Origin: Pseudomonas sp. GM79 | GTDB taxonomy: Bacteria > Pseudomonadota > Gammaproteobacteria > Pseudomonadales > Pseudomonadaceae | DNA length: 62,039 nucleotides | Direction: 5' to 3' | NCBI RefSeq assembly: GCF_000282495.1 | Contig: NZ_AKJE01000034.1 | Coordinates: 1-62,039 of the forward strand | Shown here: positions 55,522-62,039 of the stretch, in pieces | Numbering within the stretch: position 1 is the first letter of the stretch | Layout of the letters: the number at the start of each line of letters is the position of its first letter | Translations under genes and position numbers: made by a program | Notes under the pieces: model-generated | Told to the model about the DNA's origin: nothing | Database searches by the model: none | What the model saw: only the letters and a program-made list of their open reading frames with translations

Positions 55522-57806
55522 GCCCGCGCGCCTCCAATGAGCTCAACCACTGCATCCAGCAAAGCGTCATCATGAAAACTCGCTTTGGCTAGATAATAGT
55601 CGGCTCCGGCGTCCAGTCCACGGCGGCGGTCTTCTTCGCGGTCCTTGTAGGACACCACCATCACCGGCAGGGATTGCAGACGGTTGTCGCGGCGCACCAA
55701 AGACACCAGCTCGATGCCATCCATGCGCGGCATGTCGATGTCGGTGATCAACAGATCGAAGTCCTCCGAACGCAGGGCGTTCCAGCCGTCCATGCCGTCC
55801 ACCGCCACCGCGACGTCATAGCCGCGATTGAGCAGCAGCTTGCGCTGCAACTCACGAACGGTCAGCGAGTCGTCCACCACCAGAATCCGTTTACGCGCCG
55901 CTTCGACGGCCTGATTGGCATGCCGGGCAATGCGCTCCAGACGCCCGGTATTGAGCAGTTTGTCCACCGAACGCAGCATGTCTTCGACATCGACGATCAG
56001 CACCACCGAGCCGTCGTCGAGCAAGGCCCCGGCGGAAATGTCCTGCACCTTGCCCAAGCGCTCGTCCAGCGGCAGTACCACCAACGTTCGCTCGCCGATA
56101 AAGCGCTCGACTGCCACCCCGTAGATCGCCTCGCGCTCGCGGATGACCACGACTTTGAGGGTTTGCGCGTTATTCTGGCTCGCCGGGCGATGCAACAGCT
56201 GACTGGCGGCGACCAGCCCGACATGCCGGCCTTCGTACCAGAAGTGCTGCCGGCCTTCGACCTGCACGATATCTTCCGGCGCCAGGTCGCACATGCGCTC
56301 GATGTGCGCCAGCGGGAAGGCATACGCCTCGTCACCGACTTCCACCACCAGGCTGCGCACCACCGACAGCGTCAGCGGCACTTCGAGATGGAAACGACTG
56401 CCCTCGCCCGCTGTCTGCTCCAGCACCACGGCACCGCGCAATTGGCGAACCATATGCTGAACCGCATCCAGCCCGACGCCGCGTCCGGAAACTTCGGTGA
56501 CCGCGTCGCGCAGGCTGAAACCCGGCAGAAACAGGAACGTCAGCAGCTCTTCTTCGCTCAACTGGGCGGCGGTTTCGGCTGGGGATAACTGCCGCTCGAC
56601 GATGTTGCGGCGCAGCTTTTCCAGATCAACACCATTACCGTCATCGCTGAGTTCCAACACCAGCAGACCGGCCTGATGGGACGCTCGCAAACGGATCACG
56701 CCTTCTTCCGGTTTGCCGGCCAATAGTCGTTGTTCCCGGGTTTCGATGCCGTGATCGACCGCATTGCGCAGCAGGTGCGTCAGCGGTGCTTCGAGTTTTT
56801 CCAGTACGTCGCGGTCGACCTGGGTCTTATCGCCCTCGATCTCCAGTCGCACCTGTTTGCCCAGGCTGCGACCGAGGTCGCGGACCATGCGCACTTGCCC
56901 GCTCAGCACGTCGGCGAATGGCCGCATGCGACAGGCCAGCGCCGTGTCGTACAACACCTGCGCACGCTGGCTGGCGTGCCAGGCGAACTCGTCCAGCTCG
57001 GCGTTTTTTTCCACCAGCAATTGCTGAGACTCGGCCAACAATCGGCGGGCATCGCCCAAGGCTTCCTGGGCTTCGAGACTCAAGGCATGGTCCTTGAGAT
57101 GGACGTTGAGGTTTTCCAGCGCCCGCAGGCCGTTGCTCTGCATGCGCTTAAGGCGCTGCATGGTGGCCAAATGCGGCTTGAGCCGCTGGGTTTCCACCAG
57201 GGATTTACTCGACAGGTCGAGCAGGCTGTTCAAGCGCTCGGCCGTGACGCGCAGTACGCGTTCGCCACTTTCGGTGGTGCGTTTAGTCGTGGGCGCTGAC
57301 TCGGCGGGCGCTGCCGGGGAGGCTTCGGCGGCGGCCGGCATGGGCGGCTCAACCTTGGGCGTCGGCGGTTCCATCTGAAGCTCTGCCATCGGCGGCGCGA
57401 TGGGCGCAGTGGCCGCCATGTGATCAAGCAACCGTCCCATCAAGACGACGTAAGCGTCGATATCCGCAGGCGCCGGAGCGTTGCCCGGCGTCGCAATCCG
57501 CATCAGCAGATCGGTGCCTTGCAACAGTGCATCGATGTGTTCGGGCCGCAGGTACAGGCGCCCTTCCTGGGCGCTGACCAGGTAATCTTCCATCACATGG
57601 GCAACGCTGACCCCGGCATCGACGCCGACAATCCGCGCCGCGCCCTTGAGCGAATGGGCCGCGCGCATGCACGACTCAAGGTAATCGGCCTGGGTCGGAT
57701 CACGCTCAAGCGCCAAAAGACCTGCGCTCAGCACCAGGGTCTGGGCCTCGGCTTCGAGGCTGAACAGTTCCAGCAAAGAGGCGTCACGCATTTGCTCGGG
57801 GGTCAT
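55518..57806 (-). CDS. wspE: WspE, hybrid CheA-type histidine kinase
   Basis: WspE phosphorylates WspR and WspF. The HPt domain has the phospho-His in RAAHSLKGAAR (H51). The linker is Pro/Ala-rich (about 140-180). A dimerisation and HATPase domain (N box NAVDHGIETREQRLL, G boxes EVSGRGVGLDAV) and a CheW-like domain follow, and a C-terminal receiver carries the Asp in LLITDIDMPRMDGIEL. The 762-aa length and domain order equal known WspE. Confidence 0.95.
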   Translation of the reverse strand: MTPEQMRDASLLELFSLEAEAQTLVLSAGLLALERDPTQADYLESCMRAAHSLKGAARIVGVDAGVSVAHVMEDYLVSAQEGRLYLRPEHIDALLQGTDLLMRIATPGNAPAPADIDAYVVLMGRLLDHMAATAPIAPPMAELQMEPPTPKVEPPMPAAAEASPAAPAESAPTTKRTTESGERVLRVTAERLNSLLDLSSKSLVETQRLKPHLATMQRLKRMQSNGLRALENLNVHLKDHALSLEAQEALGDARRLLAESQQLLVEKNAELDEFAWHASQRAQVLYDTALACRMRPFADVLSGQVRMVRDLGRSLGKQVRLEIEGDKTQVDRDVLEKLEAPLTHLLRNAVDHGIETREQRLLAGKPEEGVIRLRASHQAGLLVLELSDDGNGVDLEKLRRNIVERQLSPAETAAQLSEEELLTFLFLPGFSLRDAVTEVSGRGVGLDAVQHMVRQLRGAVVLEQTAGEGSRFHLEVPLTLSVVRSLVVEVGDEAYAFPLAHIERMCDLAPEDIVQVEGRQHFWYEGRHVGLVAASQLLHRPASQNNAQTLKVVVIREREAIYGVAVERFIGERTLVVLPLDERLGKVQDISAGALLDDGSVVLIVDVEDMLRSVDKLLNTGRLERIARHANQAVEAARKRILVVDDSLTVRELQRKLLLNRGYDVAVAVDGMDGWNALRSEDFDLLITDIDMPRMDGIELVSLVRRDNRLQSLPVMVVSYKDREEDRRRGLDAGADYYLAKASFHDDALLDAVVELIGGARA

Positions 57807-58486
57807 GTGAGGCTCCGGGTCACGGCGGACAGCAGTTGCTCTTCATCCAGCCAACGCAGGCTGCGACCTTTGAATTGCAAGACGCCACGGGTGTATCTGG
57901 CGCTGGCCTGGGTGCCGGACCGGGACGCCGCATCGAGAATGCGCTCGTCGATGGCGTGAATCCCGTCCACCTCATCCACCGGCACCACCACCGGCCCGCC
58001 GTTGGCGGCGATGATCAGCATCCGCGGCATCACCCGCGCGCCGGATGCCACGCCACTGGTGCCGTCGAGCCCCAGCAACTCCACCAGCGACAGGCACGCT
58101 ACCAAGGCACCGCGCACATTCGCCACGCCGAGCAACGCCCCGGAGCGCTGGTGCGGCAAGGAGTGAATCGCTTGCAACGGCGCCACTTCGACCAGGCTGC
58201 GAGTGGCCAGGCCCAACCATTCTTCGCCGAGGCGAAACATCAGCAGCGAGCGGGTTTTCACATCGCTGCCGGCCACCGTGGAAACTTGCTCGCGGTCGTC
58301 CTGCTGTAAGGCATAGCGATCGAGCAAGCGCGTGGCGGCAGCCGAATACACCGCGCAATTGCGGCAATGAATGTGCTCGCTCAGCAATGGGCAGGACTTG
58401 TCGCCGTGGATACCGATGCGGTTCCAGCAGTCGTCGATGGCCTGGGCATCTTCATGGGTGACACTCAAGGTATCGGCGGCGCTCAT
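57803..58486 (-). CDS. wspD: WspD, CheW-like adaptor with N-terminal Cys-rich segment
   Basis: A 227-aa scaffold coupling WspA to WspE. The CheW domain covers about residues 75-225 (RSLLMFRLGEEWLGLATRSL, ALLGVANVRGALVACLSL). The N-terminal extension carries CPLLSEHIHCRNC (Cys-x9-Cys-x2-Cys with nearby His), which looks metal-binding. It overlaps wspC and wspE by 4 nt each. Confidence 0.93.
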   Translation of the reverse strand: MSAADTLSVTHEDAQAIDDCWNRIGIHGDKSCPLLSEHIHCRNCAVYSAAATRLLDRYALQQDDREQVSTVAGSDVKTRSLLMFRLGEEWLGLATRSLVEVAPLQAIHSLPHQRSGALLGVANVRGALVACLSLVELLGLDGTSGVASGARVMPRMLIIAANGGPVVVPVDEVDGIHAIDERILDAASRSGTQASARYTRGVLQFKGRSLRWLDEEQLLSAVTRSLT

Positions 58487-59760
58487 TGTTTACGCTCACT
58501 GTCTGCGGCACGCTCGCTGCGGGCGGCGCGGGCCTGTAATCGTCGGGCTCCCGCCGTGTCGCCCTGGGATTGCAGCAAGGCGGCCAGGTGCATCAGCGCG
58601 TCGGGGTGTTGCGGCTCGAGGTACAACGCCTTGCGATAAAAGCCCTGGGCCTCGAGGGCGCTGCCGGCGACATCGCTGAGCAACCCCAGCCAATAGAACA
58701 CCTGCGCCACTGGCTCGTGACTGCGCAAAAAACTGTCGCACGCGACGCGGGCCTCAGCGCTTTTGCCTTCATTGGCCAGCGCGGCGATGTTCGCCAGCAG
58801 CGTAGCGGCGTCTGAAGGGGTAGCGTCCGAAGGGGTGGCGGCGACCTGAGGCATCGGCACCACCGTCGCAAAAGGCCGACTGCGCACTGGCGGCGGTGTC
58901 ACGCTACGCACCGGTTGTTGCACCGGCAGCGGCGTCGGCGCGAAGGTCGCGAGCGGTTCCGGCGCACTTTGACGACTGAACGCAAACGACTGCGGGATAC
59001 CAATCGAGCGCATGCCGAAACGCCCCAGCAGACTGCCCTCCGCCGGGCCGATAAACAGCACGCCGTCGACGTGGGTCAGGCGCTTGAGCACTTCGAACAC
59101 TTGCTGCTGGGTCGGCTGATCGAAATAGATCAGCAAATTGCGACAGAACACGAAGTCATAAGGTGGCTCACTGACCAGCAAGGCCGGATCCAGCAGATTG
59201 CCGACCTGCAAGCGCACCTGTTCAAGCACGCGCCCGCTGAGGCGATAGTTGTCGTTTTCAGCCGTGAAATGCCGCTCGCGAAAGTCGATGTCCTGGCCGC
59301 GAAACGAATTCTTTCCATACAGCGCGAGCCTGGCCTTCTCCACTGACAGCGGGCTGACATCCATGCCGTCGACCTTGAACTGGTGCGGCGCCAGCCCGGC
59401 ATCGAGCAATGCCATGGCGATGGAGTACGGTTCTTCACCGGTAGAACACGGCAGACTGAGAATCCGCAGGGCGCGCATGTTATTGATCGCCGCCAGCCGC
59501 TTGGCCGCCAGTTTCGCCAGCGTGGCGAAAGATTCCGGGTAACGGAAAAACCAGGTCTCGGGGACGATCACCGCTTCGATCAGCGCCTGTTGTTCGTCGC
59601 GCGAGCCCAGCAAGGTGTGCCAGTACTCATCAGCCGTCAGCGCCCGAGCCGCCGTGCAGCGCTGGCGCACCGCGCGTTCGATGATCGCCGGGCCGACCGA
59701 GCCCACATCCAGGCCGATACGTTCTTTGAGGAAATCGAAAAACCGTTGATCGCTGCTCAT
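58483..59760 (-). CDS. wspC: WspC, CheR methyltransferase with TPR tail
   Basis: WspC methylates WspA, opposing WspF. The CheR domain (1 to about 270) shows LSLPCSTGEEPYSIAM for SAM binding and DFVFCRNLLIYFDQPTQQ. A Pro-rich linker follows, then TPR repeats (about 340-415, VFYWLGLLSDVAGSALEAQG, YLEPQHPDALMHLAALL). The 425-aa length is full. Overlaps wspB and wspD. Confidence 0.95.
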   Translation of the reverse strand: MSSDQRFFDFLKERIGLDVGSVGPAIIERAVRQRCTAARALTADEYWHTLLGSRDEQQALIEAVIVPETWFFRYPESFATLAKLAAKRLAAINNMRALRILSLPCSTGEEPYSIAMALLDAGLAPHQFKVDGMDVSPLSVEKARLALYGKNSFRGQDIDFRERHFTAENDNYRLSGRVLEQVRLQVGNLLDPALLVSEPPYDFVFCRNLLIYFDQPTQQQVFEVLKRLTHVDGVLFIGPAEGSLLGRFGMRSIGIPQSFAFSRQSAPEPLATFAPTPLPVQQPVRSVTPPPVRSRPFATVVPMPQVAATPSDATPSDAATLLANIAALANEGKSAEARVACDSFLRSHEPVAQVFYWLGLLSDVAGSALEAQGFYRKALYLEPQHPDALMHLAALLQSQGDTAGARRLQARAARSERAADSERKQ

Positions 59761-60293
59761 CCCTGCTCCTCAAACTGCGCCAGGTCCAGCGGCGGCGAGG
59801 GAAACAACAAGGCGCGGACCTGTTCGTCCAGCAAATCGGCAACCCGCACCCATTGCAGTAAACCCTGAGCATCTTCGCGCACCGGCCCCAGGTACGGCGC
59901 CTGGCGATTGTCCAGGCCATAAGGCTGAAAGTCCGCCGGGTTGCAGCGCAACGTGTCGGTGGCCTGTTCCAGAACCAGCCCGAGCAATTGCGCAGGCGTC
60001 GCCTCATCCGGCCGATAGTGCACCAGCACCAGCCGCGTGCTGGTGCGGGCCTGGGCCGGTTGGCCGAATGTCAGAGCGCTGAGGTCGATCACCGGCACCA
60101 CCGCGCCGCGATAGGCAAACACCCCCGCCACCCAGTCCGGTGCCCGGGGAATCGGTTTCAACGGCAGTTGCGGCAGCACTTCGGCCACCTCGATGGCCTG
60201 CAACGCGTAACGCTCGTTGCCGATGCGGAACACCAGAAACAACGACTGTTTCACCGGCATCACCGCGCCGCGTTTGACCGCGAGCTCACTCAT
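59757..60293 (-). CDS. wspB: WspB, CheW-like adaptor
   Basis: A 178-aa single CheW domain (LFLVFRIGNERYALQAIEVA, DWVAGVFAYRGAVVPVIDLS). I keep the ATG at 60293 because it overlaps the wspA stop (TGATG); a start at Met12 (MPVKQSLFL) is also possible. WspB and WspD together bridge receptor and kinase. Confidence 0.93.
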   Translation of the reverse strand: MSELAVKRGAVMPVKQSLFLVFRIGNERYALQAIEVAEVLPQLPLKPIPRAPDWVAGVFAYRGAVVPVIDLSALTFGQPAQARTSTRLVLVHYRPDEATPAQLLGLVLEQATDTLRCNPADFQPYGLDNRQAPYLGPVREDAQGLLQWVRVADLLDEQVRALLFPSPPLDLAQFEEQG

Positions 60294-61915
60294 CAGACTT
60301 TGAATCGCGAGACGCCGCCACGCAGCCCCACGGCCACCTGGCTCAATTCATCGATGGCGAAACTGGCCTGACGCAGAGATTCGACGGTCTGGCTGCTGGC
60401 ATCGCCCAACTGCACCAGCGCGTGGTTGATCTGCTCGGCGCCGGTGGCCTGGGCCTGCATGCCTTCGTTGACCATCAACACCCGTGGTGCCAGTGCCTGA
60501 ACCTGATGAATGATCTGCGACAGCTGCTCGCCCACCGACTGCACCTCGGACATGCCACGGCGCACTTCTTCGGAAAACTTGTCCATGCCCATGACCCCGG
60601 CCGACACCGCCGACTGGATCTCACGCACCATCTGCTCGATGTCGTAGGTGGCCACAGCGGTCTGGTCCGCCAGGCGCCGCACTTCGGTGGCGACCACGGC
60701 AAACCCGCGACCGTATTCGCCAGCCTTCTCGGCTTCGATCGCGGCGTTCAGGGATAACAGGTTGGTCTGGTCGGCGACTTTGACGATGGTCACCACCACC
60801 TGATTGATGTTGCCGGCCTTCTCGTTGAGGATCGCCAGCTTGGCGTTCACCAGATCCGCCGCGCCCATCACCGAGTGCATGGTGTCTTCCATGCGCGCCA
60901 GGCCTTGCTGACCGGAACCGGCCAGCACCGAAGCCTGATCGGCCGCGGTGGAGACTTCGGTCATGGTGCGCACCAGATCCCGCGAGGTGGCGGCAATTTC
61001 ACGGGATGTCGCACCGATTTCGGTGGTGGTGGCTGCGGTTTCGGTGGCCGTGGCCTGCTGCTGCTTGGACGTCGCGGCGATTTCCGTAACCGAGGTGGTG
61101 ACCTGCACCGAGGAGCGCTGCGCCTGGGACACCAGCGAGGTGAGCTCGGTCATCATGTCGTTGAAGCCGGTTTCCACCGCGCCGAACTCGTCCTTGCGAT
61201 CAAGATCCAGGCGACTGCTGAGATCGCCGGTGCGCATGATTTCGAGGATATCCACAATGCGATTCATCGGCGCCATGATCGCGCGCATCAGCAACAGGCC
61301 ACACAAGCCCGCGACGATGATCGCCACCAGCAAAGAGACGCCCATGCTGATTTTGGCGGCCGTCACCGCTTCGCCGATGGCCAGCGTGGCCTTTTCAGCC
61401 AGCTCGTGATTATTTTCGAGAAGGCTGTTCAACTGCTTGCGTCCATTGATCCAGGCTGGCGCGAGTTTCTGCTCCAGGGCAAGACGCGCGGACTCGTACT
61501 CTTTGCGCTGATAGAGGTCGAGGACGTTGGTCATTTCTTGATTGTAGAGTTGATGACGCGCTTCGAATTCGTCGAAGAGGGCCTGGTCTTCCGCGGTGAA
61601 AATGGTTTTGCGGTAGTTGGCCATCTGCTCGCTCAAGCGCTCTTCGAAGCTCTTGTACATGGCCTGATCGGCGGCGGTCATTTCGCGTCGTCCGGAAAGG
61701 CCGACAAGCTGCTGGGTGAGGTTAAAACTGTCGACCCAGGCACCACGGATCATCGAACTGAAATACACCCCGGGAACCGCATCGGTGCGGACCCGGTCGG
61801 CGCTGGCGTCGATCTTCATCAACCGGGAAAAAGACACCACGACCATCAACAGCATGATCGCGATAATCACCGCAAAGCTCGCCAAAATGCGTTGGCGCAA
61901 CGTCCAGTTCTTCAC
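60293..61915 (-). CDS. wspA: WspA, membrane chemoreceptor
   Basis: A 540-aa methyl-accepting protein: TM1 ([20 protein letters not shown]), a four-helix periplasmic sensor to about 190, TM2 ([20 protein letters not shown]), HAMP, and a cytoplasmic signalling hairpin with tip [20 protein letters not shown]. No C-terminal CheR/CheB-binding pentapeptide (it ends SRFKV), as expected for Wsp with its own methylation enzymes. Surface contact or envelope stress is the known stimulus of WspA. Confidence 0.96.
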   Translation of the reverse strand: MKNWTLRQRILASFAVIIAIMLLMVVVSFSRLMKIDASADRVRTDAVPGVYFSSMIRGAWVDSFNLTQQLVGLSGRREMTAADQAMYKSFEERLSEQMANYRKTIFTAEDQALFDEFEARHQLYNQEMTNVLDLYQRKEYESARLALEQKLAPAWINGRKQLNSLLENNHELAEKATLAIGEAVTAAKISMGVSLLVAIIVAGLCGLLLMRAIMAPMNRIVDILEIMRTGDLSSRLDLDRKDEFGAVETGFNDMMTELTSLVSQAQRSSVQVTTSVTEIAATSKQQQATATETAATTTEIGATSREIAATSRDLVRTMTEVSTAADQASVLAGSGQQGLARMEDTMHSVMGAADLVNAKLAILNEKAGNINQVVVTIVKVADQTNLLSLNAAIEAEKAGEYGRGFAVVATEVRRLADQTAVATYDIEQMVREIQSAVSAGVMGMDKFSEEVRRGMSEVQSVGEQLSQIIHQVQALAPRVLMVNEGMQAQATGAEQINHALVQLGDASSQTVESLRQASFAIDELSQVAVGLRGGVSRFKV

Positions 61916-61963
61916 AGTCAGTCCTCGGTGCGGTTCGAATTGCGGGGGAGTATAGCCGAGGGC

Positions 61964-61988
61964 CTGTGGGAGCGGGCTTGATCGCGAA
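61964..61988. repeat. Single REP unit upstream of wspA
   Basis: CTGTGGGAGCGGGCTTGATC followed by GCGAA is one arm of the common REP with a C-to-A change. No inverse arm is seen before the window ends. Confidence 0.75.
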
Positions 61989-62019
61989 GAACGAAAACGC
62001 GGTACTCCTGACGAACCTT

Positions 62020-62039
62020 TGTGGCGAGGGGGCTCGCCC
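62020..62039. repeat. Start of a REP of the second REPIN type at the right edge
   Basis: TGTGGCGAGGGGGCTCGCCC matches the left arm of the element at 39368-39487 with changes; truncated by the window edge. Confidence 0.6.

Overview
The window is a chromosomal segment of a fluorescent-type Pseudomonas (P. fluorescens/P. putida side of the genus rather than P. aeruginosa). The evidence is high-GC Pseudomonas codon use, a complete wsp operon, a MexJK-like pump with divergent TetR gene, an lptF-type OmpA lipoprotein, a DUF6124 gene, and many copies of the 5'-GTGGGAGCGGGCTTGCTCGCGAA palindromic REP/REPIN element that litters genomes of this group. No prophage, IS transposase, CRISPR array, rRNA or tRNA gene was seen.

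Layout. Positions 1-8205 (minus strand) hold the envelope/translation housekeeping cluster rpsB-tsf-pyrH-frr-uppS-cdsA-dxr-rseP-bamA (bamA runs off the left edge). Positions 8579-18684 hold map-glnD-dapC, an AT-richer astacin-like metallopeptidase, an ArsC/YffB-like protein, dapD, and a sulfur-transfer group (cysteine desulfurase, SufE-like acceptor, TcdA). Positions 18973-24556 are a block of ndvB-like GH17/GT2 glucan synthase, dapE, rlmA, a small conserved protein and a cold-shock protein; from memory this block lies elsewhere in P. aeruginosa PAO1. Then come plsB, two small envelope proteins, a DUF6124 gene with an elaborate structured leader, a repeat-rich 900-bp gap, the MexJK-like pump and its regulator, rsmJ, several small genes, tsaB, adk and ppc (24722-43867). 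Positions 44075-50377 carry the DUF4398/lptF lipoprotein pair and assorted accessory genes including a MATCAP-type DUF1704 peptidase; then lysS and prfB (with its programmed frameshift), and finally wspABCDEF-wspR (53461-61915, minus).

How the genes work together. Three succinylase-branch lysine/DAP genes (dapC, dapD, dapE) lie within 11 kb. plsB, cdsA, uppS, dxr, rseP and bamA serve phospholipid, isoprenoid and outer-membrane assembly. The desulfurase, SufE-like protein, TcdA and TsaB touch tRNA t6A/ct6A and sulfur trafficking. The Wsp genes form a surface-sensing chemosensory pathway that ends in a diguanylate cyclase, and all six overlapping gene joints point to translational coupling.

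Most interesting signal: the 232-nt leader of the DUF6124 gene (28876-29107, minus). It contains a terminator-like hairpin, an H-type pseudoknot (7 + 10 bp), a hairpin that hides the Shine-Dalgarno, and an upstream hairpin loop complementary over 11 pairs to the Shine-Dalgarno region. Several of these pairings are mutually exclusive, which is the architecture expected of an RNA switch or a C4-like cis-antisense system. All coordinates, motifs and pairings were read by eye; no searches or folding calculations were run.
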